A stretch of DNA of 64,000 bases from Rhodococcus_F sp040656415 (GTDB taxonomy: Bacteria > Actinomycetota > Actinomycetes > Mycobacteriales > Mycobacteriaceae): the NCBI RefSeq assembly GCF_040656415.1, contig NZ_JBFAMC010000002.1, positions 558,001 through 622,000 of the forward strand, in the 5' to 3' direction. The stretch's first letter is position 1, and every line of letters begins with the position of its first letter. Positions 18,725-27,721 of the stretch are shown here, piece by piece. Made by a program: the position numbers and the translations under genes. Under the pieces are notes generated by a model. It made no database searches and was not told where the DNA came from. It saw nothing but the letters and a program-made list of their open reading frames with translations.

Positions 18725-19028
18725 ACCCAACTGCGCACTCAGGGTACGTTCCCCGAAACGCGATGACACTCAGATAGAACCGGATGATTCCAAGAAAGAG
18801 TCAGGTTCCCCGGGCACGCCGGGGAACCTGACTCGTGAATCTCTGGAAGGATGATTCACCCTGAACGCTACAAGCGGCGACTTCTCTGCGTCAAGTCGGG
18901 CGACGCGTACCGGAATCTCGAAAAGGCAAGCTTCGCATGTAGATCGAAAGAGTGACCATCCTGCGCGATACTCGGGGGAGTCACACTCGATTGCTGAACG
19001 GCGTCAATCGCGTGCATGAATTAATTCA
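18725..19028. other. Intergenic region after the PKS
   Basis: 304 bases between convergent genes. Apart from the hairpin at 18799-18833 nothing could be recognised. Confidence 0.6.
18799..18833 (+). terminator. Strong hairpin downstream of PKS
   Basis: Perfect 15-bp arms (AGTCAGGTTCCCCGG and its complement) around a 5-base loop, 75 bases after the PKS stop. There is no T-run after it, as is usual for actinobacterial terminators. It could serve both convergent genes. Confidence 0.75.
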
Positions 19029-19925
19029 TTACTGAGCCCCCCGCCTCAACAGGCTCACGACGGATGCGGCATCGATTCCTGTTGCGACCCGATGGTTCCC
19101 CGAACCCCCGCACCGCAGTGTCGGCCCCGCCTCGGTGTCGACCACAGCCATTCTTCCGGGCGCTGTCACCAGGCCCGCCGCCGACTCGTCTGCCAAGCAC
19201 ACGGCTGCCACGCCATCATGCGCCGGAACGTGCCAGCTCATATCCGCATACCCGTACGCTCTCGCCCGTTTTTGCCCATAGTCCTGATGAATTCGGCGAA
19301 GAACCCGACCGACCTTCCCGTCCCCGAAATCACCTTCCGTCAGCAACACGGACCGGGTGACGTCGATGCCTACCCATATCGCGGGGATCGATGAGTCCGC
19401 AACATGCTGGGCGGCAGCAGGATCGTGCCGGGTATTGGTATCGCCGGTCTGCCGCAACCATTCACTATCGCTCACACCGTGGCCTGCCACGATGACCACG
19501 CGCCGGAACAACTCTGGTATCCATGGCGCGCGTCCCAGAGCCGCCGACAGATTCGTCAGCGGTCCGATGCACAGCAATTCCGCTTCACCGGCGTGGTCGA
19601 GAGCGAACTGCACGATCGCCTCCGCTGCACCCGATGGACCGGCCCACGGTGGTCGCGGTGGCTCGCTTCCACCGAGACCATCCGGGCCATGAGCGGTGCC
19701 CCGGTGCCACGAAGGATGTGGTCTGGACGACCCGGCAACTATCGGCACCTGGTCAGCGTCGACGGTACTCAGCACGTACTGTGCGTTCGCTGCCGCTTCA
19801 TCGGCCGTGCAATTCCCCCAGGTCGACGTGACTTGCGTCAACTCGAGGTCAGCCGACTTCGCGAGAACGGCCAGTGCGAGAGCGTCATCCACGCCGCAGT
19901 CAGTGTCCACGAGCACTTGCCGCAA
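19029..19925 (-). CDS. Inosine-uridine preferring nucleoside hydrolase
   Basis: 298 residues, family IUNH (PF01156), which cleaves the N-glycosidic bond of ribonucleosides for purine/pyrimidine salvage. The calcium-binding signature is intact near the N terminus (VDTDCGVDDALAL). LLCIGPLTNLSAAL and, further on, the HDPAAA motif are also family features. Start TTG at 19925, six bases after GTGAGGA; no ATG or GTG fits. It is cytosolic, with no signal sequence. It stands between the PKS (convergent) and the dehalogenase pair (same strand, 35 bases upstream of it). Confidence 0.88.
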   Translation of the reverse strand: MRQVLVDTDCGVDDALALAVLAKSADLELTQVTSTWGNCTADEAAANAQYVLSTVDADQVPIVAGSSRPHPSWHRGTAHGPDGLGGSEPPRPPWAGPSGAAEAIVQFALDHAGEAELLCIGPLTNLSAALGRAPWIPELFRRVVIVAGHGVSDSEWLRQTGDTNTRHDPAAAQHVADSSIPAIWVGIDVTRSVLLTEGDFGDGKVGRVLRRIHQDYGQKRARAYGYADMSWHVPAHDGVAAVCLADESAAGLVTAPGRMAVVDTEAGPTLRCGGSGNHRVATGIDAASVVSLLRRGAQ

Positions 19926-19960
19926 TTCCGATCCTCACGATTAGGCATGATTTACGTGAT

Positions 19961-20845
19961 CTAGCTCGACCGCCCCAGGCTTGGTAGCCAGGCGGCGATC
20001 GCCTCGCCGATCTCGTCCGGGCTGTCCTCCTGGATGAAATGAATTCCGGCGACGGTCGTTTCGGTTTGGTTCGGCCAGGTGCGGGCGAATTCGCGTTGCG
20101 GTCCGGTCAGGATCGTGCCCGGCTCGGCATTGACGAACAGCTTGGGCACCTCGGAGGTCGACAACCAGTCGGCGTAGGACTGCACGATCTCGACCACGTC
20201 GGCCGGCTCGCCGTCGAGCGGGATCTGGCGCGGCCAGGTCAGCGTCGGGCGGCGGTCCTCACCCGGTTCGGCGAACGGGCGCCGGTACTCGTTCATCTCC
20301 TCGTTGCTGAGCTTGCGGATGATCGACGCGGGCAGGATCGCCTCGACGAACAGGTTCTTGGTGAGCACCATCTCCTCGCCCGCCTCCGAACGCAGCGACT
20401 CGAAAATGCCGCGCGCGGACTCCGGCCATTCCTCCCACGTCACGGGGCGAACGATCGCCTCCATGTACGCGATTCCTGCGACCCGGTCACGGTGGCGGTT
20501 GGCCCAGTCGAACCCGAGCGCCGAGCCCCAGTCGTGGATGACGAGGGTGATCCTGTCGCCGAGTTCGAGTTGATCGAGTAGACCGTCGAGATACTCGCGA
20601 TGCTCGACGAATGTGTAGGAGCCAACTCCCGGGTTGTCGAGCTTGTCCGAGTCGCCCTGTCCGATCAGATCGGGCACGACGCATCGCGCCTGCCCGGACA
20701 CGTGCGGCACGATGTCGCGCCAGAGATACGACGACGTCGGGTTGCCGTGCAAGAAGACGACAGGGTCACCGGTTCCGACGTCGTGGTACGCCATTTGCTT
20801 ACCGTTCACAGTCTTGTACTGCTTGCTCAACGCTACGGTGGTCAT
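19961..20845 (-). CDS. Haloalkane dehalogenase (copy 1)
   Basis: 294-residue alpha/beta hydrolase with the full catalytic set of the DhaA/LinB subfamily (HLD-II): N35 in HGNPTSSYLW, nucleophile D105 and halide-binding W106 in VIHDWGSALGF, acid E129 in AYMEAIVRP and H269 in GIHFIQEDSP. These enzymes hydrolyse carbon-halogen bonds to alcohol and halide in the cytosol. The ATG at 20845 aligns with the start of the neighbour copy and with the family; an in-frame TTG at 20872 is possible. No clear Shine-Dalgarno. About nine residues in ten match copy 2, which lies 79 bases upstream on the same strand. Confidence 0.9.
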   Translation of the reverse strand: MTTVALSKQYKTVNGKQMAYHDVGTGDPVVFLHGNPTSSYLWRDIVPHVSGQARCVVPDLIGQGDSDKLDNPGVGSYTFVEHREYLDGLLDQLELGDRITLVIHDWGSALGFDWANRHRDRVAGIAYMEAIVRPVTWEEWPESARGIFESLRSEAGEEMVLTKNLFVEAILPASIIRKLSNEEMNEYRRPFAEPGEDRRPTLTWPRQIPLDGEPADVVEIVQSYADWLSTSEVPKLFVNAEPGTILTGPQREFARTWPNQTETTVAGIHFIQEDSPDEIGEAIAAWLPSLGRSS

Positions 20846-20924
20846 GCAGGCGAGTTTTGTAGCGCACGCCAAAACGTGTCAAGAGCGGCCGCGTAACAGT
20901 CAACACGTCGGCCGCTCCGTCAAT

Positions 20925-21803
20925 TCAGGATCGCTCCAGGCTCGGTAGCCAGGCGGCGATCGCCTCGCCGATCTCGTGGGGACTGTCCTCCTGGACGAAA
21001 TGAATTCCGGCGACAGTCGTCTCGGTTTGGTTCGGCCAGGTGCGGGCGAACTCGCGATGGGGTCCGAACATCGTGCCGGGTTCGGCATCGATGAACAGCT
21101 TGGGCACCTCGGAGGTCGACAACCAGTCGGCGTAGGACTGCACGATCTCGACCATGTCGGCCGGCTCGCCGCCGAGTGGGAGCTGGCGCGGCCAGGTCAG
21201 CGTCGGGCGGCGGTCCTCACCCGGCTCGGCGAACGGGCGCCGGTACTCGTTCATCTCCTCGTCGCTGAGCTTGCGGATGATCGACGCGGGCAGGATCGTC
21301 TCGACGAACAGATTGTTGGTGAGCACCATCTCCTCGCCCGCCTCAGAGCGCAGCGCTTCGAAGCTTCCGCGCGCGGACTCCGGAAATTCCTCCCACGTCA
21401 CGGGACGCACGATCGACTCCATGTACGCGATTCCTGCGACCCGGTCACGGTGGCGGTTGGCCCAGTCGAACCCGAGCGCCGAGCCCCAGTCGTGGATGAC
21501 GAGGGTGATCCTGTCGCCGAGTTCGAGTTGATCGAGTAGACCGTCGAGGTATTCGCGATGTTCGACGAATGTGTAGGAGCCAACTCCCGGGTTGTCGAGC
21601 TTGTCCGAGTCACCGTGTCCGATCAGATCGGGAACGATGCACCGCGCCTGCCCGGACAGGTGCGGCACGATGTTGCGCCAGAGATACGACGATGTCGGGT
21701 TGCCGTGCAGGAACACTATGGGGTCGCCAGTTCCGACGTCGTGGTAGGCCATTTGCTTGCTGTTCACAGTCTTGTACTGCTTGCTCAACACTGCGGTAGT
21801 CAT
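20925..21803 (-). CDS. Haloalkane dehalogenase (copy 2)
   Basis: 292 residues, paralogue of the adjacent gene. The same five catalytic residues are present (HGNPTSS, IHDWGSALGF, YMESIVRP, GIHFVQED). Differences cluster in the cap domain and next to the catalytic acid: A130S, W140F, I147S, S150A, K163N and A169T in copy 1 numbering, plus a one-residue deletion near 246. These positions face the substrate tunnel in DhaA, so the two copies may differ in substrate range. I start at ATG 21803 (MTTAVLSKQ) by alignment with copy 1; an ATG at 21821 is also in frame. The long upstream open frame to 22031 is not protein-like. Confidence 0.9.
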   Translation of the reverse strand: MTTAVLSKQYKTVNSKQMAYHDVGTGDPIVFLHGNPTSSYLWRNIVPHLSGQARCIVPDLIGHGDSDKLDNPGVGSYTFVEHREYLDGLLDQLELGDRITLVIHDWGSALGFDWANRHRDRVAGIAYMESIVRPVTWEEFPESARGSFEALRSEAGEEMVLTNNLFVETILPASIIRKLSDEEMNEYRRPFAEPGEDRRPTLTWPRQLPLGGEPADMVEIVQSYADWLSTSEVPKLFIDAEPGTMFGPHREFARTWPNQTETTVAGIHFVQEDSPHEIGEAIAAWLPSLERS

Positions 21804-22160
21804 TAGGGCAAGTTTACTCATGGCGTTTCGAGATGCAGCAGAGGCCACGCCCATTTCGTCCCGAACGACATTTCCAGGGCGTTTGTGGATGTCGGCGAAT
21901 AGGAGCAATTGGTGGGATGTGCTCTGTGCCAGGAGATTCGAGAATTGTGATCGTTGGCGGCTATTGATGGTGTGTGGACTCGGGGGAGAGAAAACCAATG
22001 ACCGGACACATAATGAGGACGAGAAGCTCACTCCACCAGGAAAACTCGGTACAGGGGCGCATCTATTCCGTACATATCCAGAAACGAATCAACGCACTCT
22101 GAGTATTTCTGGACCTCTCCGGAATGAATGAGCGACTGCAGGGGGCGAAAAGCAGTGCGA
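21804..22160. other. Intergenic region upstream of dehalogenase copy 2
   Basis: 357 relatively AT-rich bases holding the promoter of the dehalogenase pair. No gene, tRNA or repeat was recognised. Confidence 0.5.
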
Positions 22161-22439
22161 TCAACTCGATGGGAGTGTCAAAACGCACTGTCCACCAACG
22201 CCATTCGTCCCCTCCGCCTTGACAGTCACCCGCTCTACATCGAAAGTCGTAACCCCGGTCGTTAGAATCGACTTATCTCGGTTCTTGCCGAATTCTCCCG
22301 ATGTGCCGGTTGTGACGGTCCCATCCTTCTGCCGAATTTCGTAGTTGTAGACGTCGCCTTCCTCCCCGGTGACGACGAGCTCGAGCCTGAAGTCGTGCTT
22401 GGTGTAGTCGAAGCCACCCGCGACCGTCGCTTCGCGCCG
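22161..22439 (-). pseudogene. C-terminal remnant of a broken gene
   Basis: A frame with clear protein character (segments such as DYTKHDFRLELVVTGEEGDV, YNYEIRQKDGTVTT, TFDVERVTVKAEGTNGVG) ends at a TGA at 22161. It reaches only to an in-frame stop at 22440-22442 and contains no start codon in its first two thirds. The sequence beyond that stop has no coding character in any frame before the next gene. It therefore looks like the last 90 or so residues of a beta-rich, probably exported protein whose front was deleted. An assembly frameshift is the alternative. Confidence 0.55.
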
Positions 22440-22521
22440 TCAGGGGGCGGTTTCTCCTCGACTCCCCGGAGGTCGGTGCCGGCCTCTACCCTGCGTTCGA
22501 CCGCCCAACCGAAGGAGCTCC

Positions 22522-22851
22522 ATGTTCACCACCCAGGATTACAATGTCGAGGTAACCATCGACTTCGATCTCCAGACGATTACCGAAGACCAGGCCCTCT
22601 ACTTGGCCGGCAGTCTGCCCTCCGACTGGTTGCCTGCCCTCCTCAAAGGCGATCTCGATGGCACCGTAATCTCACTCTGCATTCCCGAGGCGGACTGGCA
22701 CGCGGCGGTTGTTGCCGGCATGAACGCGGTTCGGCCGCTGCTCTCGGAGTCTGGGCCTATCCCCGCTGAGATCACTTCGATTGAGGCGATGCCCAATGAG
22801 GAGTACAGCCGCCGCTCCTACCTGTACCCGCCGCTCGAGTCGCGCCGTTAG
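22522..22851 (+). CDS. Conserved-looking hypothetical protein, 109 aa
   Basis: Acidic soluble protein of 109 residues (MFTTQDYNVEVTIDFDLQ...). ATG at 22522 with a good GAAGGAG five bases before it. There is no signal peptide, membrane helix or known motif; the predicted pattern is a strand, then helices, then strands. It stands alone: the broken gene fragment ends upstream on the opposite strand and a tRNA gene follows on the opposite strand. I do not recognise the family. Confidence 0.65.
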   Translation: MFTTQDYNVEVTIDFDLQTITEDQALYLAGSLPSDWLPALLKGDLDGTVISLCIPEADWHAAVVAGMNAVRPLLSESGPIPAEITSIEAMPNEEYSRRSYLYPPLESRR

Positions 22852-22937
22852 GGCTCTTGGTGGCAATAGAGCAGCCCAGGACAACGCGCCCGGCAGGGGT
22901 GTCTGCCCAGGCGGACGCACAGCGGACAGAAACGCAT

Positions 22938-22973
22938 TAGAGGCCCTACCGAATTCCTCGGATAGGGCCTCTA
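22938..22973. terminator. Hairpin between convergent hypothetical gene and tRNA-Pro
   Basis: Perfect 11-bp arms (TAGAGGCCCTA / TAGGGCCTCTA) around a 14-base loop. It is placed to end both the plus-strand 109-aa gene and the minus-strand tRNA transcript. Confidence 0.7.
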
Positions 22974-22986
22974 CCTGCGCTAACAC

Positions 22987-23063
<77 letters not shown>

Positions 23064-23116
23064 TGTTGAACCTCGGCTAGCCTACAGGATCGCGATTGTG
23101 GAATTAAATCCGCAGC

Positions 23117-24088
23117 TCAGTTGCGCAACACTTCGCTCTGAGAGGGTTGAGTGCGGGCCCGCTCGCCGTCTGCGTCGGACTTGTCTCGCTTTGCCGGAAC
23201 CAAGGTGAGGAGCGTGGCCTCCGGTCGGCAGCAGAAGCGAACCGGTGCCCAAGGCGATGTTCCGATTCCGGCCGACACGTGCACCTGGGTGTGCGTGCCC
23301 CACTGGGACGGGCCTTTGACGCGTGAGCGGTCGATGCCGCAATTGGTGACCAGCGCGCCGTAGAACGGCAGGCAAAGTTGACCGCCGTGCGTGTGGCCGG
23401 CGAGCACGAGGTCGTATCCGTCGTCGGCGAAACGGTCGAGCACCCGGGGCTCGGGGGAGTGGGTCAGGCCCAGACGAAGGTCGGCCTGCGGGTTGCGAGG
23501 TCCGGCGATGGTGTCGTACCGGTCGCGCCCGAGGTGCGGGTCGTCGACACCGGCCGATGCGATCTTGACCCCCGCTACCTCGAAGTCACGCCGCGTGTGG
23601 GTGATGTCGAACCAGCCTCGTTCGGTGAACGCCGCGCGCAGGTCCCCCCATGGCAGCGGGTCACCGAGAACACGCCCGTGGTCCTTGCGGAAGTACTTGA
23701 GGGGGTTCTTGGGAGTGGGTGCAAAATAGTCGTTGCTGCCGAAGACGAACAGTCCTGGACGGGACAGCAGATTCCCCATCGCCTGAACCACAGCCGGAAC
23801 CGCCCGCTGATGCGACAGGTTGTCGCCGGTGTTGACGACGAGGTCGGGGTCGAGATTGTCCAGTTCCCGCAGCCAACTCTGTTTGAGCCGCTGTCCGGGC
23901 ATCATGTGCAGGTCGCTGATGTGCAGAACCCGCAGCGTTGACGACCCGGGTTCGAGGACCGGCATCGTCACTTCACGAAGCGCGAACGCGTTGCGTTCGA
24001 TGAGCGAGGCGTAGCCGATGCCTAGGGCGGCAGCACCCGCGGTACCCACGGCAGCACGGGTCAGGTTGGTGCGGAAGTCGTCAAACAC
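23117..24088 (-). CDS. Membrane-anchored metallophosphoesterase (Rv3683 type)
   Basis: 323 residues of the calcineurin-like family (YkuE/Rv3683 group). One N-terminal membrane helix (about 12-30) is followed by metal-site motifs: ISDLHMM (D59, H61), NTGDN (G88-N90), GSND (117-120, where GNHD is usual) and LAGHTHGGQ near the C terminus. The start is GTG at 24088 with GAGGGGG just before it. Members hydrolyse phosphodiesters or lipid-linked phosphates at the membrane; the exact substrate is unknown. It diverges from the yqeY-like gene, as expected next to ponA2 in mycolata. Confidence 0.88.
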   Translation of the reverse strand: MFDDFRTNLTRAAVGTAGAAALGIGYASLIERNAFALREVTMPVLEPGSSTLRVLHISDLHMMPGQRLKQSWLRELDNLDPDLVVNTGDNLSHQRAVPAVVQAMGNLLSRPGLFVFGSNDYFAPTPKNPLKYFRKDHGRVLGDPLPWGDLRAAFTERGWFDITHTRRDFEVAGVKIASAGVDDPHLGRDRYDTIAGPRNPQADLRLGLTHSPEPRVLDRFADDGYDLVLAGHTHGGQLCLPFYGALVTNCGIDRSRVKGPSQWGTHTQVHVSAGIGTSPWAPVRFCCRPEATLLTLVPAKRDKSDADGERARTQPSQSEVLRN

Positions 24089-24187
24089 CCCCTCAGGATA
24101 CCGATGAGCGCAATCGAGATGCAGTGCCCGATAGGTGCGGAAAATTCCAATGGCTCATTCAGATTGCGAACGCGTAGCGTCTTGCTC

Positions 24188-24655
24188 ATGTCTGACTCAC
24201 TGAAAGAACGACTGCGCTCCGACATGACGGCCGCCATGAAGGCGAAGGATTCGCTTCGCACTGCCACGATCCGCATGCTGATGGCCTCCGTGCAGACCGA
24301 AGAGGTATCCGGGAAGCAGGCCCGCGAACTCACCGATGACGAGGTTCTCGCGGTCCTCGCGAAGGAATCGAAGAAGCGCGGCGAAGCCGCCGAGATCTAC
24401 ACCGAGAACGGGCGAGGCGAGTTGGCGGCGAAGGAGCGCGCCGAGGCCCAGATCATCGACGAGTATCTTCCGACGCCGTTGAATGACGCCGAACTCGTCG
24501 ACGTCGTCGATACTGCGATCGCTCAGGTGGCCGAGCAGATCGGGGAGCGTCCCGGGATGCGTCAGATGGGTCAGGTCATGCAGGCTGCTTCAGCACTCGC
24601 CGGCAGCAAGGCGGACGGGAAGCGACTCTCACACGCGGTCAAGTCACGACTTTGA
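24188..24655 (+). CDS. GatB/YqeY domain protein
   Basis: 155 residues, all one GatB/YqeY domain (PF09424), the helical domain also found at the end of the tRNA amidotransferase subunit GatB. Typical pieces are MKAKDSLRTATIRMLMASV, AKESKKRGEAAEIY, AEAQIIDEYLPTPL and GMRQMGQVMQA. ATG at 24188 with no Shine-Dalgarno but a TAGCGT hexamer seven bases upstream, suggesting a leaderless transcript. A longer in-frame start at 24104 lacks support. A role in tRNA metabolism is inferred from the GatB link only. Confidence 0.9.
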   Translation: MSDSLKERLRSDMTAAMKAKDSLRTATIRMLMASVQTEEVSGKQARELTDDEVLAVLAKESKKRGEAAEIYTENGRGELAAKERAEAQIIDEYLPTPLNDAELVDVVDTAIAQVAEQIGERPGMRQMGQVMQAASALAGSKADGKRLSHAVKSRL

Positions 24656-24665
24656 ACGGTGCGGT

Positions 24666-24701
24666 GTGGGGACGGTACGCATCGGTGCGTACCGTCCCCA
24701 C
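24666..24701. terminator. Bidirectional hairpin between yqeY-like gene and ponA2
   Basis: Perfect 16-bp arms (GTGGGGACGGTACGCA and complement) with a 4-base loop, ten bases after one stop and fifteen before the other. It serves both convergent genes. Confidence 0.85.
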
Positions 24702-24715
24702 CCACGTTCGGTCCG

Positions 24716-27091
24716 TCATCGAGGCAGGGGCGGCAACTGTATCGGCGGCAAGCCGGGTATTTGGAATGGCAGTTGAATAGGTGGAATGGGAATCCCTTGG
24801 CCTGGCAGGTCCTCCGGATCGGGCCGCGCCTCTCCATCGCTGACGTAGATCGTGATCGTCGAACCGGGGACGGCTGAACCGGACGGGGACGACCTGGTGA
24901 CCGTTCCTCTCGGCGCTTCTGACTCGGTGGTCACGGAGTTCACCGAGAAGCCCGCTTGCTGAAGGAGGGAGATCGCGGCCGACTGGCTCAGGCCGGTGAC
25001 ACTGGGAACCTGGCCGTTTTGCGACCCTCGAACGTACTTCTGGTCGAGCGGCGGTAGCTCCGTCGGCCCGAACTTGTCGGCTACCGGCTTCAGTGCAGCG
25101 AACCAGGTCTGGGCGGGTTCGTTACCGCCGTAGAGACTTCCGCCGCTGCAGGGGCGCAGCGGAGCCGAGCAGATCCGCCCCGGGGTCGGTGAGTCGCCGA
25201 ACACGTAGGTGGCTGCGGCGAAGTTGTTGGTGAATCCGAGGAAGCCCGATGACATGTTGGACTCGGTGGTACCCGTCTTGCCCGACATCGGGAGCGTCCA
25301 ACCGGCAGCGCCCGCTGCTCGGGCGGCCGTACCGCCAGGCTTGTCGTCCTTGCTCATCGCATTCGCCAAGGTATCGGCCAGGCCGGGTTCGACGACCTGC
25401 TCGCATGCCTGCTCCTTGATGGCGACAGGATTGCCCTGACGATCGACCACCGAGTCGATCGGGGTGGGCGGGCACCACATGCCGTGTGAGGCCAGCGTCG
25501 CCGCGACGTTCGACAACTCGAGCGGATTGATCCAGGTGGGGCCGAGTGTGAACGAGCCCAGATTCTGTTCCTTCTGGAAGTCGGCCATGCTTCGGTCGTC
25601 GAAGCCCGAGGTGTTGGGATCGGTGTACGAACGAAGGCCGAGGCGTACGGCCATATCCACCGTCGGTGTGACGCCGGTCGCCTGGATCAGCTTGACGAAT
25701 GTCGTGTTGGGCGACTGTGCGAGTGCATCCGTCACCGAGAGTGCTGAGGGGTACCTGCCCGCGTTCTCGACGCAGTACGTGTTCGGAGGACAGCCGCGCG
25801 CGCCACCGCTACCCAAGCCTCTTGCTTCGAATCGAGCGGGGACGTCCAACGTGGCGCTGGTGCCGAGACCCTGCTCCATCGCGGCCGCCGTTGTGAACAC
25901 CTTGAAGATTGATCCGGCGCCGTGGCCGGCCAACGAGTACGGCTGCGGCTGGACGGTTTCACTGGCGTTCACGTCGAGGCCGTATGTGCGACTGCTGCCC
26001 ATCGCGAGGATCCGGTGCGAATCCTGTCCGGGCTGAATCACATTCATGACGTTGGCGATCCCGTCGAGAGTGGGGCTCGCATTGGCGTCGAGTGCCGCCT
26101 TGGTCGAGTCCTGGACCTCAGGGTCGAGCGTCGTCTTGATCAGGTAGCCGCCCTTGTCGATCTGTTCGCGGCTGAGGCCGACTGAGGCCAGGTAGTCCAG
26201 GGCGTAGTCGCAGAAGAAGCCGCGGTCACCGGCCGCGATACACCCACGGGGCAGCCGGTTGGGCTCGGGCAGCACACCGAGAGGTGTTTCCTTGAGCTGT
26301 TGGAATTCCTCGGCGCGGGAGGGGATGCTCGAGATCATCGTGTCGAGAACGACGTTGCGGCGGGCTAGGACACCCTCCGGGTTCGTGTACGGGTTCAGTG
26401 CCGAACTCGACTGAACCATGCCCGCAAGCATCGCGGACTGCTGCGCGTTGAGTTGCGACGCGTTGATGCCGAAGTAGGTCTGGGCAGCGTCCTGCACACC
26501 GAATGAGCCGTTGCCGAAGGGCACCAGGTTCAGATACCGGGTGAGGATCTCGTCCTTGGTGAGTTCCTTGTCCAGGGCGAGCGCCATCCGGATCTCGCGG
26601 ATCTTGCGTGCCGGCGTCGTCTCGATGGCGGCCCGACGCTCGGCGTCGGTCTTGGCGACGACAAGTAGCTGATAGTTCTTCACGTACTGCTGGTCGATCG
26701 TTGAGGCGCCCTGTTGGACCTCGCCGCTCGTGGTGTTGGTGAGGAATGCCCGTAGGGTGCCCTGCCAGTCGACCCCCTTGTGTTCGGGGAACCGACGGTC
26801 CTCGACGGAGACGATCGCGAGTTTCATCTCGTTCGAGATCTGGTCGCTAGGGACCTCGAATCGTCGCTGATCGTAGAGCCAGGCGATCGGGTTGCCCTCC
26901 GAATCGACCATTGTCGAGACGGCGGGGACGGCTCCGTCGACCAATTCGGCGGAGACGTTGTCCACCGTATCCGCCGCCCGATTGGAGGCGTAACCGAATC
27001 CTCCGGCAAGCGGAAACATGACGCCGGCGAGGAGGGCGCCTGCTAAAGCGGAGGATCCCGCCAGCTTCCCCACTGTTTTTGCAATCGACAC
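24716..27091 (-). CDS. ponA2: Bifunctional penicillin-binding protein PonA2
   Basis: 791 residues, class A PBP that polymerises and cross-links peptidoglycan outside the membrane. N-terminal membrane helix (about 12-35). Glycosyltransferase domain with SVEDRRFPEHKGVD (catalytic E97). Transpeptidase domain with GSIFK (S394, K397), SPN and SGKTGTTE. One C-terminal PASTA domain (SVTGLSQSAAISLLQQAG...) is followed by a Pro-rich tail. Start GTG at 27091. It is divergent from whiB4, as in M. tuberculosis Rv3682-Rv3681c, where PonA2 matters in stationary phase and stress. The assignment relies on motifs plus synteny. Confidence 0.95.
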   Translation of the reverse strand: MSIAKTVGKLAGSSALAGALLAGVMFPLAGGFGYASNRAADTVDNVSAELVDGAVPAVSTMVDSEGNPIAWLYDQRRFEVPSDQISNEMKLAIVSVEDRRFPEHKGVDWQGTLRAFLTNTTSGEVQQGASTIDQQYVKNYQLLVVAKTDAERRAAIETTPARKIREIRMALALDKELTKDEILTRYLNLVPFGNGSFGVQDAAQTYFGINASQLNAQQSAMLAGMVQSSSALNPYTNPEGVLARRNVVLDTMISSIPSRAEEFQQLKETPLGVLPEPNRLPRGCIAAGDRGFFCDYALDYLASVGLSREQIDKGGYLIKTTLDPEVQDSTKAALDANASPTLDGIANVMNVIQPGQDSHRILAMGSSRTYGLDVNASETVQPQPYSLAGHGAGSIFKVFTTAAAMEQGLGTSATLDVPARFEARGLGSGGARGCPPNTYCVENAGRYPSALSVTDALAQSPNTTFVKLIQATGVTPTVDMAVRLGLRSYTDPNTSGFDDRSMADFQKEQNLGSFTLGPTWINPLELSNVAATLASHGMWCPPTPIDSVVDRQGNPVAIKEQACEQVVEPGLADTLANAMSKDDKPGGTAARAAGAAGWTLPMSGKTGTTESNMSSGFLGFTNNFAAATYVFGDSPTPGRICSAPLRPCSGGSLYGGNEPAQTWFAALKPVADKFGPTELPPLDQKYVRGSQNGQVPSVTGLSQSAAISLLQQAGFSVNSVTTESEAPRGTVTRSSPSGSAVPGSTITIYVSDGEARPDPEDLPGQGIPIPPIQLPFQIPGLPPIQLPPLPR

Positions 27092-27333
27092 GTTCTACAG
27101 GGTACGTGGGGTCTGGAGGTGCACTAGCCGGGTGCAGATTGCCACCCGGAAACTGCCCTGAGCACGGGGTATGGACGCGCGTACCAAAAATGTGCGAATC
27201 CCATCTTGCATATTGGAGGTTCTTTACCTAAATTATGGGAACGGTGTGATGGATATAACACCCCATCGCTTTATGTGGAGCAGTCTCAGCGTGATAGCGC
27301 GGGGGGACTTGCAGACTCGAAGAGGGGAACCGA

Positions 27334-27657
27334 ATGCACATGACCACCCCAACCAGCCGTTTGGATGTCGAGCAAGCTGAAGCGCGAATCGCCTGGGTGA
27401 CTCAGGCTCGTTGTCGGGAAGTCGATCCCGATCAACTCTTTGTCCGTGGTGCGGCGCAGCGCAAGGCCGCGACTATATGCCGGCATTGCCCGGTCTTGAT
27501 GCAGTGTGGAGCCGATGCCCTCGACAATCGTGTCGAATTCGGCGTGTGGGGCGGCATGACGGAACGTCAGCGCCGAGCACTACTCAAGCAGCATCCCGAA
27601 GTCGAATCCTGGTCCGACTTCTTCGAAGCCCAGCGGCAGCACCAGTCCGCCGTCTGA
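27334..27657 (+). CDS. whiB4: WhiB-family iron-sulfur regulator (WhiB4)
   Basis: 107 residues with the WhiB pattern: four cysteines (C27, C49, C52, C58) that hold a [4Fe-4S] cluster, then GVWGG (70-74) and a basic RQRRALLKQ stretch for DNA contact. ATG at 27334 follows AGAGGGG by six bases; a second ATG at 27340 is in frame. Its position back to back with ponA2 matches WhiB4 of mycobacteria, a redox-responsive regulator of oxidative stress genes. The 240-base divergent region between the two is AT-rich and must hold both promoters. Confidence 0.93.
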   Translation: MHMTTPTSRLDVEQAEARIAWVTQARCREVDPDQLFVRGAAQRKAATICRHCPVLMQCGADALDNRVEFGVWGGMTERQRRALLKQHPEVESWSDFFEAQRQHQSAV

Positions 27658-27721
27658 ATCCGGAGGCTGATTCGCAGCCGGGTCGATACGCGGGCCGGGT
27701 GACCAGTAAACGGTGGTGAGC

